64,000 bases of DNA from Photobacterium marinum (GTDB lineage Bacteria; Pseudomonadota; Gammaproteobacteria; Enterobacterales; Vibrionaceae), in assembly GCF_000331515.1 (NCBI RefSeq), contig NZ_AMZO01000015.1, forward strand, positions 35,901 through 99,900. The letters are read 5' to 3'. The notes beneath the pieces were generated by a model, which was given only the letters and a program-made list of their open reading frames with translations, had not been told where the DNA came from and did not search any database. A program made the translations under genes and the position numbers. How positions within the stretch are numbered: the stretch's first letter is position 1; each line of letters opens with the position of its first letter. Shown piece after piece: positions 8,239 to 16,028 of this stretch.

Positions 8239-8252
8239 TTAACAATTGTTAA
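8239..8252. promoter_or_regulatory. 14-bp perfect palindrome upstream of the dehydratase operon
   Basis: TTAACAATTGTTAA is perfectly symmetric and lies 60 bp upstream of the dehydratase start, where an operator or activator site would be expected. No regulator gene is adjacent, so its use is speculative. Confidence 0.3.
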
Positions 8253-8350
8253 GATGAGGGGGGCTTTATTTTCTAAAAGATATGCACTTAAGTTAAAGAT
8301 GCTGTAAGGATGATGTTTTTTTATAAAGAGAGCCCAGAGAGGGGCTACAA

Positions 8351-8647
8351 TCAGAAGTAGATATCCAATCGTGTCTTACAATTATTCTCATTTCCTGAAC
8401 CTATCATTTCGTCATACGGGCTGATCATTTCAAAAATGGCATGACTGAGGCCAAGGCTTTTAAGGTGACATTTTGCTTCATCGAGAGAGCGGGTTAATAG
8501 GGTTTGATGTTGCTCGTTTTCCAGATGATAGAAATTACCTTTGTTATCTTCAGCGCCGACAAGGTAATGAGTAGCATCTGCGGTATTGAGGATTGTTGGG
8601 CTGAACCGACGGCTTTTTAACATCAACAACAATTTTTCCTGAGTCAT
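8351..8647 (-). CDS. Small conserved protein, possibly DUF6482
   Basis: This predicted cytoplasmic protein has 98 residues and no signal peptide or membrane segment. It has a mixed alpha/beta composition with the segment RSLDEAKCHLKSLGLSHAIFEMISPYDEMIG. The closing YDEMIG pattern reminds me of the DUF6482 family of marine gammaproteobacteria, but this is a memory-based match. AAGGA lies seven bases before the ATG, which supports translation. It is a single gene between the dehydratase operon and a TetR gene on the same strand. Function is unknown. Confidence 0.6.
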   Translation of the reverse strand: MTQEKLLLMLKSRRFSPTILNTADATHYLVGAEDNKGNFYHLENEQHQTLLTRSLDEAKCHLKSLGLSHAIFEMISPYDEMIGSGNENNCKTRLDIYF

Positions 8648-8740
8648 AGGATGTCCTTACTTTTTAAACTTCAAGATTAATACGAATGACTTCGTTGCGG
8701 GGATCAAAAGGAAAGTGGTAGGAGAGGTCAATATAGGTGA

Positions 8741-8779
8741 AAGCCAGCCTGAAGATGAATGTGAATCAAAGGCTGGCTT
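8741..8779 (-). terminator. Hairpin after the TetR gene
   Basis: AAGCCAGCCT (8741-8750) and AGGCTGGCTT (8770-8779) form a 10-bp perfect stem with a 19-nt loop just past the minus-strand TetR stop. The T-tract is short. Confidence 0.5.
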
Positions 8780-8800
8780 ATTTGGGGGGAGGCGAGAAAA

Positions 8801-9412
8801 TCAGCTCTCTTTCAGGTAGGCACACAGGAACTGAGCGACCGCCATTTCGATTGCGATCTTCTTTGCATCTTCTTTCGCAGGTGGAACATGAACCAGCACC
8901 TGAGGCCAGAACAGGGTTGATTTCAGAGCTCCGATGAACTGTTCAGAGGCGATTTTTGGATCGGCGACATCAAGCTTTCCCGCTTCAATCCCGGCTTCAA
9001 TCCATTTGGTTAGTCCTTGTCCGCCTTCAAGTTGCTTAACTTTATCCAGCATAATGGTAGCTGACGCTCCTGAGCGCATACACTCCGAGAGTACCATGCG
9101 TGCCAGAGACACAAAGTTAGGGCAACACAACAAGGTTGCTTCTCTCTCTGCGATTTCTACCAATTGCGCTTTGATTGATTTTTCAGGCTCAAACGGAATT
9201 GCACTGAATGTCTGCACATACGATAGCATGCGTTCAATAATCACACTGAATAGGCTCTCCTTCGTCGGGTAGTACTTGTACAGTGTGCGTTTTGAAACCT
9301 CGGCTTTTTTCGAAATGGCTTCCATACTCGCCTGTTCCAGTCCCTTGTCCTGAAAAATTTCAATTGCAGCAAGGATAATATTTTCCTGTTTAATTTCAGC
9401 GACTTTAACCAT
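8801..9412 (-). CDS. TetR/AcrR-family repressor of the divergent hydrolase gene
   Basis: The product is a 203-residue TetR regulator. The N-terminal DNA-binding domain reads IILAAIEIFQDKGLEQASMEAISKKAEVSKRTLYKYYPTKESLF, with VSKRTLYKYYPTKE as the recognition helix and following loop. The C-terminal domain resembles the AefR-like group (FVSLARMVLSECMR...KLDVADPKIASEQFIGALKSTLFWP). AGGA precedes the ATG by five bases. It is divergent from the NAPE-PLD-like gene, and the shared intergenic DNA holds two near-identical palindromes (9435-9458 and 9481-9504). This is the classical layout for a repressor controlling itself and its neighbour. The inducer is unknown. Confidence 0.9.
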   Translation of the reverse strand: MVKVAEIKQENIILAAIEIFQDKGLEQASMEAISKKAEVSKRTLYKYYPTKESLFSVIIERMLSYVQTFSAIPFEPEKSIKAQLVEIAEREATLLCCPNFVSLARMVLSECMRSGASATIMLDKVKQLEGGQGLTKWIEAGIEAGKLDVADPKIASEQFIGALKSTLFWPQVLVHVPPAKEDAKKIAIEMAVAQFLCAYLKES

Positions 9413-9434
9413 TTGTATCCTAATGATGAATTTT

Positions 9435-9458
9435 AAAGTAAACGATCGTGTTTACTTT
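9435..9458. promoter_or_regulatory. Putative TetR operator 1
   Basis: AAAGTAAAC (9435-9443) and GTTTACTTT (9450-9458) are perfect 9-bp arms around a 6-bp centre, 23 bp upstream of the TetR start codon. The same arms recur in operator 2. Confidence 0.75.
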
Positions 9459-9480
9459 TGGAAAAAGAAGGTTATCATCA

Positions 9481-9504
9481 AAAGTATACACCGTCGTTTA
9501 CTTT
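9481..9504. promoter_or_regulatory. Putative TetR operator 2
   Basis: AAAGTATAC (9481-9489) and GTTTACTTT (9496-9504) repeat the arms of operator 1 with one mismatch and the same 6-bp centre. The centres lie 46 bp apart. The site ends just before the GAGG that serves the hydrolase start at 9521, so binding would block its transcription. Confidence 0.75.
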
Positions 9505-9520
9505 TGAGGCTAGTCATAAA

Positions 9521-10702
9521 ATGAACACAACTCATAAAGCATCTCTGGTGGCATTAGCCAGTGCACTGGGTCTTGCCTTGTGTGGTAGTGGCAATGTCGA
9601 GGGCGATCATGTTCGCAGTGAGGAAATTCGACAGGAACGTATCGCCAAATCTCCCCAGTTTGTTGATGGGAAAGTTGTGTCACATTTACCGAAAGTAGAC
9701 ATGGGTGAAGGTATGCTGTCGATGATGTGGAAATTTTTCATTAATCGCGCTCAGTATAAGCCGCAGCAGCGCCTTCAGTATCAGGCCGTTGATACTTATT
9801 TGCTTGAAGAACCAAGTCAATCGTTGCGGGTGACCTGGCTGGGGCATTCGTCGTTGTTTCTTGAAGCGGATAAAACCCGGATGCTGATTGACCCGGTTTT
9901 TGATTATGCAGCACCGGCTCCCTTTGCCAACTGGTTCCAGCGTAATGTGGATGCGCCGGTGAGTCGCGATGATTTGCCATTGCCTGATGTGATTATCATT
10001 TCTCACGATCATTATGATCATTTGGAAGAAAGTACCGCGCGCTATTACGCCGATAAAGATGTGAAATTCTTTGTTCCGCTGGGTGTAGGTCGCCATCTTG
10101 AAAAATGGGGTGTTAAACCGACAAACATTGAAGAGTTTGATTGGTGGGAAAGCCAGAAGATCAATTCGGTGACCATTACTGCCGCACCGGCCAACCATAA
10201 CTCAGGCCGTAGCTTGTTTGACAGTAATACTACCTTGTGGGCGTCATGGGCAATTCAGGCCGATGCCGGAAGTATTTTTTATAGCGGTGACTCAGCCTAT
10301 GGTGAGCACTTTAAGGAAATTGGTGAGCGTTTAGGCCCGTTCGATGTGTCTTTCCTCGAAGTGGCGGCGGACATGAAAAATGGTCGGGGGTATCCGGTTG
10401 AAGGCTGGGGACATATGCAGGCTTCTCACACCATGCAAGCGCACTTGGATTTGAGAGCAGATAAATTGTTCCCGGTTCACTGGTCTACTTATGAGCTGTT
10501 CCTGCATCACTGGGACGATCCGGTGAATGATTTGGTAGCTGAAGCGGAAACTAACCATGCTGATTTGGTTACTCCACTGGTTGGTGAGTCTGTTGATTTC
10601 TCGCAGTCTGTCAGGACAACATACTGGTGGCAAAGCGATGTCGACTGGCTGGACTTTTCGAAGTTAGCCAAGGCTGAAGCCGCTTACCAGGCAGAGCAAT
10701 AA
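9521..10702 (+). CDS. NAPE-PLD-like metallo-beta-lactamase-fold hydrolase, exported
   Basis: This 393-residue metallo-hydrolase has the family core WLGHSSLFLEADKTRMLIDPVF. The metal-binding HDHYDH is at residues 162-167, with further ligands in APANHNSG, YSGDSAYG and FPVHWSTYELFLHHW. This matches the N-acyl-phosphatidylethanolamine phospholipase D / UlaG-like group acting on phospho-ester or related bonds. The N-terminus (KASLVALASALGLALCGSG) is an export signal with a cysteine at 21, but LALC is a poor lipobox, so lipid attachment is uncertain. I start at the ATG at 9521, after GAGG. An upstream TTG would put the start inside the operators. The divergent TetR and double operator suggest induction by a toxic or lipid-like ligand. 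Confidence 0.85.
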   Translation: MNTTHKASLVALASALGLALCGSGNVEGDHVRSEEIRQERIAKSPQFVDGKVVSHLPKVDMGEGMLSMMWKFFINRAQYKPQQRLQYQAVDTYLLEEPSQSLRVTWLGHSSLFLEADKTRMLIDPVFDYAAPAPFANWFQRNVDAPVSRDDLPLPDVIIISHDHYDHLEESTARYYADKDVKFFVPLGVGRHLEKWGVKPTNIEEFDWWESQKINSVTITAAPANHNSGRSLFDSNTTLWASWAIQADAGSIFYSGDSAYGEHFKEIGERLGPFDVSFLEVAADMKNGRGYPVEGWGHMQASHTMQAHLDLRADKLFPVHWSTYELFLHHWDDPVNDLVAEAETNHADLVTPLVGESVDFSQSVRTTYWWQSDVDWLDFSKLAKAEAAYQAEQ

Positions 10703-10714
10703 TCAATAATGACG

Positions 10715-10736
10715 TGGGGAGCCAATGTGCTCCCCA
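10715..10736 (+). terminator. Rho-independent terminator
   Basis: TGGGGAGC (10715-10722) and GCTCCCCA (10729-10736) form a perfect 8-bp stem with a 6-nt loop and a T-rich tail, shortly after the hydrolase stop. Confidence 0.75.
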
Positions 10737-10905
10737 TTTCTATTTCTAGTACTTTTACTGGCTCATCATCAAACTCTCGTTGGGAGTTTCTTCCTAAAGC
10801 ATATTTTTCAATTATTCCAGAAAGTGAGCTTGCAAGAAAACTGTCACTTTCTTCTACTCATTTCCTTCTAAGATTAAATGGTTATGTCACAATGGGGGAA
10901 TTTGC

Positions 10906-11376
10906 GTGAAAATCCTGTTTATTTGCCGTCACAATTCTTGCCGTAGCATTCTTGCTGAAGCAATAGCAAAGCGCTTTTTGCCTGATCGCTTTGAGGTTCG
11001 CAGTGCCGGAAGTGAACCGTTGGGCGAGCTTCATCCTTATATCTCAAATTATATCGAAGCGATGGGACTGTTTCCTTGTGATTTTCGAAGTAAATCCTGG
11101 GAAGAGCTGACTGACTACCATCCGGATATTGTGATTTCAGTTTGTGACCAACAGCATGGAGAAGCCTGCCCGAACTGGTTAGCGGATGGCATCAGGGTTA
11201 ACTGGGATATCAATAACCCGCTGGAAGATAGTGTCAGCCAGCAGGAGTTTGATGAGCTGTGCCACAAGGCATCGGCCTCATTGAAACAGCGGATTGATAA
11301 ACTGAGTGGCTATTATTTTGAAAATATGGAGCGGGATGAAATTATACGGGCTTTGGAGAACCTGCACGACAGGTAA
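10906..11376 (+). CDS. arsC: Thioredoxin-type arsenate reductase / low-molecular-weight phosphatase family
   Basis: This 156-residue enzyme has the LMW-phosphatase P-loop CRHNSCRS (CX5R) at residues 7-14. Two more cysteines, in SVCDQQHGEACPNW, match the relay pair of thioredoxin-coupled ArsC enzymes, which reduce arsenate to arsenite through a three-cysteine cascade. The C-terminal ELCHKASASLKQRIDKL helix also fits. The start is GTG at 10906 behind a strong GGGGGA. No arsenite exporter, ArsR or ACR3 gene is adjacent, so the gene is outside a standard ars operon. A protein phosphatase role cannot be excluded, but the extra cysteine pair favours arsenate reductase. Confidence 0.8.
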   Translation: MKILFICRHNSCRSILAEAIAKRFLPDRFEVRSAGSEPLGELHPYISNYIEAMGLFPCDFRSKSWEELTDYHPDIVISVCDQQHGEACPNWLADGIRVNWDINNPLEDSVSQQEFDELCHKASASLKQRIDKLSGYYFENMERDEIIRALENLHDR

Positions 11377-11486
11377 CTTTACAAGTGTGGTACTCAACTG
11401 CCAACTATGTTCATCTGAATACTGAGATGATTTCAAGTACGTAATTGCATTGACCTCCATGCATGACTAACAAAACGGATTTAATA

Positions 11487-12077
11487 ATGACAATGAATAA
11501 GCTCGAAGGCGTTTTGACGTTTTTGCGAGCTGCTGAGCAATTAAAAAATACGATGCGCAGTGCCTATACCTCTGAGGGCAGACAAGAAAGCACAGCTGAA
11601 CACACTTGGCGTCTGTGCTTGATGGTTATGATGTTCGAGCATGATTTTCTGGACATCGATTTTACCCGGTTACTGAAAATGTGCATTATTCATGATTTGG
11701 GGGAAGCAATCAGTGGTGATATTCCGGCAATCGAACAAGTACCGGGGCAGGATAAAGCACAGCAGGAAAGACTGGACTTGCAACAATTGATAGAGCCGTT
11801 GCCCGGGTATCTTCAACAGGACATTTTGTCACTGTGGGATGAATATGAGCAGGCATCTTCACCTGAAGCAAAATTGGCAAAGGCAATGGATAAGCTGGAA
11901 ACACTGCTACAACATACGCAAGGAGATAATCCGGAGTCATTTAATTACGGATTCAACCTTATGTATGGCAGGAAATATACAGATAGCTACGAACTGACAG
12001 CCCAAATTCGTCAGTTGCTGGATGTTGAAACTGAAAAGCTAGCCAGAAGCAACGATACAATGCCAGAGGTTGGATAA
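11487..12077 (+). CDS. HD-domain hydrolase (YfbR/HDDC2-like nucleotidase)
   Basis: This HD-family metal phosphohydrolase is about 196 residues long. The ligands appear in order: H in ESTAEHTWRLCLM, the HD pair in CIIHDLGEAISGD, and a distal Asp in AKAMDKLETLLQHTQG. That order and spacing resemble HDDC2 and the 5'-deoxynucleotidase YfbR group, so dephosphorylation of deoxynucleoside monophosphates is plausible. An in-frame ATG at 11463 would add eight residues but lacks a ribosome-binding site. The ATG at 11487 has GGA seven bases upstream. The gene lies 110 bp downstream of the arsenate-reductase-like gene on the same strand. The link between them is not clear. Confidence 0.82.
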   Translation: MTMNKLEGVLTFLRAAEQLKNTMRSAYTSEGRQESTAEHTWRLCLMVMMFEHDFLDIDFTRLLKMCIIHDLGEAISGDIPAIEQVPGQDKAQQERLDLQQLIEPLPGYLQQDILSLWDEYEQASSPEAKLAKAMDKLETLLQHTQGDNPESFNYGFNLMYGRKYTDSYELTAQIRQLLDVETEKLARSNDTMPEVG

Positions 12078-12209
12078 TACGCCCATCAATCTGTTTGCCA
12101 CTGATAGGTGGTTGTAACTAATCGCCAGTCTCTTGTTTGTTAAAGGGCTTACCAGATTAAAGGGCTAAGCTAAAACAAATTAAACAAACATTGTTAGCGA
12201 GAGGCTGGT

Positions 12210-12809
12210 ATGAAGATTTTACTTATCGGGGCGACAGGAACTATCGGTAAGGCGGTGGCGACGCGCCTTGGGGCTGAACATGAAGTGATTGCCGCCGGTT
12301 ATACCGAGGGAGATGTGCAGGTCGATTTGGCCGATGCTGACTCCATCAAAGCCATGTTTGAGCTGGTAGGCAAAGTGGATGCAATTATCTCAACAGCCGG
12401 TCAGGCAAGGTTCGCTCCTTTTAACGCATTGAGTGATGATGATTACCTGTTGGGCCTGGAAAATAAACTGATGGGGCAGGTGAATTTAGTTCGCTATGGA
12501 GCTGATTACGTTAAGCTTGGTGGCTCTATTACTCTGACTTCGGGAGTATTGTCACGTAAGCCTATGGCGGGAAGTGCTTCGATCAGTATGGTTAATGGTG
12601 CGCTGGAAAGTTTTGTCCGTGCTGCCGCATTGGAGCTACATCAACTAAGATTAAATGTTGTAGCACCAGTTTTCGTTAAGGAAACTATGGCTATGATGGG
12701 ATTGGATACAGAAAGTGGTGTGTCTGCCGCAGATACCGCAATTGCCTATGAGGTAGCGGTAAATGGTGAAATGCACGGCGAGACATTAGACATCACTGAC
12801 TATATCTGA
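12210..12809 (+). CDS. Short-chain dehydrogenase-like protein lacking YxxxK
   Basis: This 199-residue Rossmann-fold protein has the cofactor motif GATGTIGKAV at the N-terminus and DAIISTAGQA, the NNAG-equivalent strand. At the usual catalytic site the sequence runs SGVLSRKPMAGSASISMVNGALESF. Where an SDR normally has Tyr-x-x-x-Lys it has no tyrosine, and Asn in place of lysine. Its short length and SMVNGALE pattern match a known group of short SDR proteins in gammaproteobacteria, so it is probably not a damaged gene. GAGAGG precedes the ATG by five bases. Enzymatic activity by the classical mechanism is doubtful. Confidence 0.8.
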   Translation: MKILLIGATGTIGKAVATRLGAEHEVIAAGYTEGDVQVDLADADSIKAMFELVGKVDAIISTAGQARFAPFNALSDDDYLLGLENKLMGQVNLVRYGADYVKLGGSITLTSGVLSRKPMAGSASISMVNGALESFVRAAALELHQLRLNVVAPVFVKETMAMMGLDTESGVSAADTAIAYEVAVNGEMHGETLDITDYI

Positions 12810-12846
12810 TTGAACACTCGCTATTTGTTTAGACATTTTCTTTTTT

Positions 12847-12878
12847 GCCCGACCCTCGCTGGTTGGGCGTTGTTTTTT
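12847..12878 (+). terminator. Rho-independent terminator
   Basis: GCCCGACC (12847-12854) pairs with GGTTGGGC (12861-12868) across a 6-nt loop, with one mismatch or wobble, followed by GTTGTTTTTT. Confidence 0.75.
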
Positions 12879-12981
12879 AGCTTAGTGAACTGAACTGACG
12901 AATGGTTTGACACCGAAAATGCATTAGCTCATTATAAATCCACGATTTATGTGAAACATCTTCTGAAGCAGGTACCTGAGT

Positions 12982-13284
12982 ATGGCAATTTCTGCCTTTC
13001 ATTCTGGCGTCAACATGATTAACCAGTCTCAAAGCATGGTGACTTCTGCTGCAAAAGATATTCAGCAATCGACCCTTCCATCGGATAATCCGGTTTCACA
13101 AAACCAAAGCTCAAATCTGGCATTATCTTCGGCCCCCTCTGCCGTCAATTCTCTTTCATCTGATGAAACTATTACCAAAGCCGCAACAGATCTGTTGCAA
13201 GCAAAAACTTATAATCAGGCCGGAGTGAATGTTGTACGCCGGGCCGATGAAATGGCAGGTACTTTGCTGGATATAAAGGTTTGA
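12982..13284 (+). CDS. Small protein with flagellar-rod-like C-terminal motif
   Basis: The product has 100 residues. The middle is serine-, asparagine- and alanine-rich and probably disordered. The C-terminus, ATDLLQAKTYNQAGVNVVRR then ADEMAGTLLDIKV, follows the pattern of flagellar axial proteins (FlgC, FlgG and FlgE C-termini: Y-x-A-x-x-x-V...EM...LLDI). The N-terminus (ISAFHSGVNMINQSQSMV) also looks like the rod N-terminal helix, so the protein resembles the two ends of a rod protein joined by a short linker. No flagellar genes are nearby. The function is unknown: it could be an unrelated coiled-coil protein using the same packing. A weak AGGT precedes the ATG. Confidence 0.6.
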   Translation: MAISAFHSGVNMINQSQSMVTSAAKDIQQSTLPSDNPVSQNQSSNLALSSAPSAVNSLSSDETITKAATDLLQAKTYNQAGVNVVRRADEMAGTLLDIKV

Positions 13285-13533
13285 CCTCTGCCTGGTTCTC
13301 TTAAAATTCTTTGTATCCTTTCATTCCCTCACCGTAAGTATTGATTTGTCAAAATAGTGCTAGTTATTGAGATATAAGAGTTAATTAGAAGGCAAATTAG
13401 TCCTTAACACGGATTTTCCCTCTCATATGTCAGACATGCGAGCATTAACGCATTGCTATCGTCAACGATAAAGAGGCGCACATCGCCTTATTAATAACAA
13501 CGTCTTTATTTGGCTAGTTATGGAGTGTTTATT

Positions 13534-14907
13534 ATGAATACTTCGACGTACTTGCTGTTGGCTGTAACGTTGACAATGATGGTTGCCTGTCGGGCAGATA
13601 CAGAAGATGGATTTGGAGGCGAGGCTGACGCTGCTTCAGTGTCAGATACTGATATACCGGTTGAGGCACCGCCGGCTCCAACAGAACAGCCCCCGGTTTC
13701 TTCTGAACCACCTGCATCAGAACCGGCACCCGTACCCACGCCCGACCCTCCGGCTGAGGAGCCCGAGCCCAGAGTCGATATTGATGGTTTGCCGTTGCCG
13801 GATTTAAGTGTGAGTCATGACTATGAAGCTTATCTTGAAGCCCGGCCAGAATATTACACATCACAGAATTCACCGTTTGGTAATGTAGATACTCAGGATA
13901 ATACGCCGTTTGCTAATCCGGTGAAGAACAACGGAGCGAACTTGGGACGGATTTTGTTTTACGATGTTCGTTTGTCGGCAAATAATACAAAGGCTTGTGC
14001 ATCATGCCATATTCAAAAGCATGGTTTTACCGATCCTGAGGTGTTTAGTACTGGGTTTGAGGGCGGTAAAACAGGTCGACATTCAATGAGTTTGAGTAAT
14101 GCAACCTATTATTCGCCAAAGAGTTTCTTTTGGGATGAGCGCGCCGCCACCCTGGAAGATCAGGTGCTAATGCCGATTCAGGATCCGGTCGAAATGGGCA
14201 TGAACCTGTTTGATTTGGAAGTAAAATTGGCCGAGACTAGCTTTTATGCTGACTTGTTTACTCAGGCTTTTGGCGATGAGGCGATAACCAGTCAGCGCAT
14301 TTCGCTGGCTTTGGCACAGTTTATTCGTTCTATGGTGACTTACCAGTCGAAATACGATCAGGCGTTTGTTGCCGGAGAGTGGGATAACCCAAATTTTGAA
14401 GCCGTCTTTACAGAGCAAGAGATGCTGGGTCACAAGTTGTTCTCAGGCTTTCCGGAAGGCCCTCGAAGCTCTCTCGGATGTATCGCCTGTCATCAGACAT
14501 CAGCGCATACCTCTGATCGCTCTCATATTAACGGCCTTGATGCCGATACCAGCAGTGACCCTGGGGCAGGGGGCGGTTTCTTCAAGTCGCCGTCACTGAG
14601 AAACATTGCAGTCGGTGCACCATATATGCATGACGGTCGTTTCGCAACGTTGATGGATGTGGTTGAGTTTTACAACAGCGGGGTTCAGGCTCACCCGAAT
14701 TTGAGCCCGGATCTGAGAGATTCAAGAGGACGGCCAGTGCGGTTTAACTTATCGCAAGAAGATAAAGAGGCGCTGGTGGCTTTTATGGAGACTCTGACGG
14801 ATGAAACGTTCTTAACCAATCCGATTTTTGCCAATCCGTTTCCGGAGCCGGTTTCTGAATCAGACAACGATACTGATTCGGCAGAAGGTGCAGAGTTGGG
14901 AAATTAA
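13534..14907 (+). CDS. Di-haem cytochrome c peroxidase / MauG-family lipoprotein
   Basis: The 457-residue protein carries two c-type haem sites: CASCH at residues 155-159 and CIACH at 316-320. Around them are the usual peroxidase segments NLGRILFYDVRLSANNT, MSLSNATYYSPKSFFWD, DPVEMGM and APYMHDGRFATLMDVVEFYN. The start at 13534 has GGAG nine bases upstream. The signal ends in MMVAC (Cys19), a possible lipobox. A proline- and glutamate-rich tether (about residues 43-80) then holds the enzyme away from the membrane. The role is probably reduction of H2O2 by cytochrome c in the periplasm, or MauG-like protein oxidation. It is a single-gene unit ended by a shared bidirectional terminator. Confidence 0.88.
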   Translation: MNTSTYLLLAVTLTMMVACRADTEDGFGGEADAASVSDTDIPVEAPPAPTEQPPVSSEPPASEPAPVPTPDPPAEEPEPRVDIDGLPLPDLSVSHDYEAYLEARPEYYTSQNSPFGNVDTQDNTPFANPVKNNGANLGRILFYDVRLSANNTKACASCHIQKHGFTDPEVFSTGFEGGKTGRHSMSLSNATYYSPKSFFWDERAATLEDQVLMPIQDPVEMGMNLFDLEVKLAETSFYADLFTQAFGDEAITSQRISLALAQFIRSMVTYQSKYDQAFVAGEWDNPNFEAVFTEQEMLGHKLFSGFPEGPRSSLGCIACHQTSAHTSDRSHINGLDADTSSDPGAGGGFFKSPSLRNIAVGAPYMHDGRFATLMDVVEFYNSGVQAHPNLSPDLRDSRGRPVRFNLSQEDKEALVAFMETLTDETFLTNPIFANPFPEPVSESDNDTDSAEGAELGN

Positions 14908-14923
14908 TGACGAGGCAAGTAAA

Positions 14924-14949
14924 AAGAAGCCAGCACTTGCTGGCTTCTT
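14924..14949. terminator. Bidirectional terminator
   Basis: AAGAAGCCAGC (14924-14934) and GCTGGCTTCTT (14939-14949) form an 11-bp stem with a 4-nt loop, A-rich on the left and T-rich on the right. It sits between the convergent peroxidase and DUF1190 genes. Confidence 0.85.
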
Positions 14950-14959
14950 TTGATACAAA

Positions 14960-15571
14960 TTATCCCCCCCAGCTTTTGCTTCCTGAGGAACTTTTGCTCC
15001 AGCTGGATTTGGCTGAGACGGAAGAGCCGAAACCACCACGGGAGATAGTGCGGCTTACTGTTGGTTTTGGTTTTAAGTGATCTTTACTGACACTGACTTT
15101 GGTTTTTTTATAACGGCTGCTGCCATAGTCGTAACCGTCAGCAGTGATCCAGCGATCATAAAAAATACTGCCCCTGTAGTATGAACTGAACATCGGCTGT
15201 GAATAGTAGCCGCGGTTGCTGTCCATCAAGCGGCCGAACATAAAGCCAGCCATTGCTGGCATGAACCAGTTATTTTGTGTCCGCATACAGGTGTTGTTAC
15301 CGAATTCGGCTTCACAGTCATATTCGCGCTGGTATTTAGGCGCGGTTCGCTCAGCTTCAGTCAGCGCAAACTGGTAGGCAGCCCGACATTCCTGGCTGTA
15401 GTTCGGGTTATCATCGATACAGTCATTCAGGGAGTGATAAATTGTCCCTTCATGTTTATCGCTGCAGCCAGTCAGAAATGCGCCTGCAAAGGCGACAGAA
15501 ATCGGAGCTACCGAGAAAGTGCGCCAGTTTTTGCGCATACTCGGCAGAACAACTTTCTTGCTTCGTTTCAT
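14960..15571 (-). CDS. yjfM: DUF1190 lipoprotein (YgiB/YjfM family)
   Basis: This 203-residue protein has an N-terminal signal anchor and lipobox (AGAFLTGCSD). The family features are NDCIDDNPNYSQECRAAYQFAL, paired cysteines (DCEAEFGNNTC), a tyrosine- and glycine-rich middle and a serine/glycine tail containing ISRGGFGSS. In E. coli the YgiB/YjfM proteins are paired with the ATP-grasp proteins YgiC/YjfC, which resemble glutathionylspermidine synthase. Here the operon stops at a terminator after this gene and no ATP-grasp gene follows. It is the last gene of the yjf-type operon, 10 bp after DUF350. The biochemical function is not established. Confidence 0.85.
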   Translation of the reverse strand: MKRSKKVVLPSMRKNWRTFSVAPISVAFAGAFLTGCSDKHEGTIYHSLNDCIDDNPNYSQECRAAYQFALTEAERTAPKYQREYDCEAEFGNNTCMRTQNNWFMPAMAGFMFGRLMDSNRGYYSQPMFSSYYRGSIFYDRWITADGYDYGSSRYKKTKVSVSKDHLKPKPTVSRTISRGGFGSSVSAKSSWSKSSSGSKSWGG

Positions 15572-15581
15572 GCGCAGGCTC

Positions 15582-16028
15582 CTAGTAGGTCATGCAGGCG
15601 GCGTTAAGCAGGCCGACTGATACCGATGTTGCAGCCATCAGAATACCAGCCGGGATTTCTCCGGCCTCAATACGTTCGACAATTTTTGGCATAAAACCAA
15701 AACGTACAATGTAGAAAGCAATAAGCTGGGCAATAAGTGCGATAATACCCCATAGTGCGAAGTCAATCAGGTTGACTGAGTTGCTTGCCGCGCCAGCAAT
15801 TGCAAGGCAGTAGCCAAGAATAGAACCAGCCAAACCAATAGCCGCTGCAGTATTTTGCTGGTCTTTTACCAGCTTCCATTCGTCATGCGGTGTAAAACGT
15901 ACGTAAATAATTTTGAATAGCAGTAAAAAGGCCAAAGAAAGTGCAAAATAAAGCAAAAATGCACCAAGGCCTGCAAGTGAATCTGAAAGAACTTCCATGG
16001 GGTTCCTTATTAAAGTTGAATTATCCAA
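15582..16028 (-). CDS. yjfL: DUF350 inner-membrane protein (YjfL family)
   Basis: This 148-residue integral membrane protein has four hydrophobic segments: about residues 15-38 (LGAFLLYFALSLAFLLLFKI), 60-82, 90-112 and 122-145. DUF350 proteins such as E. coli YjfL occur as one- or two-repeat membrane proteins next to PspA-like and DUF1190 genes. The start overlaps the end of the DUF2491 gene by 8 bp, indicating tight coupling. It is probably a membrane element of an envelope-stress module, with no proven transport or enzyme activity. Confidence 0.88.
   Translation of the reverse strand: MDNSTLIRNPMEVLSDSLAGLGAFLLYFALSLAFLLLFKIIYVRFTPHDEWKLVKDQQNTAAAIGLAGSILGYCLAIAGAASNSVNLIDFALWGIIALIAQLIAFYIVRFGFMPKIVERIEAGEIPAGILMAATSVSVGLLNAACMTY

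Noticed and set aside
9458..9520. Upstream TTG start for the NAPE-PLD-like hydrolase
   Set aside because: It would put the start codon inside the operators and place 21 residues before a clear export signal; the ATG at 9521 follows GAGG.
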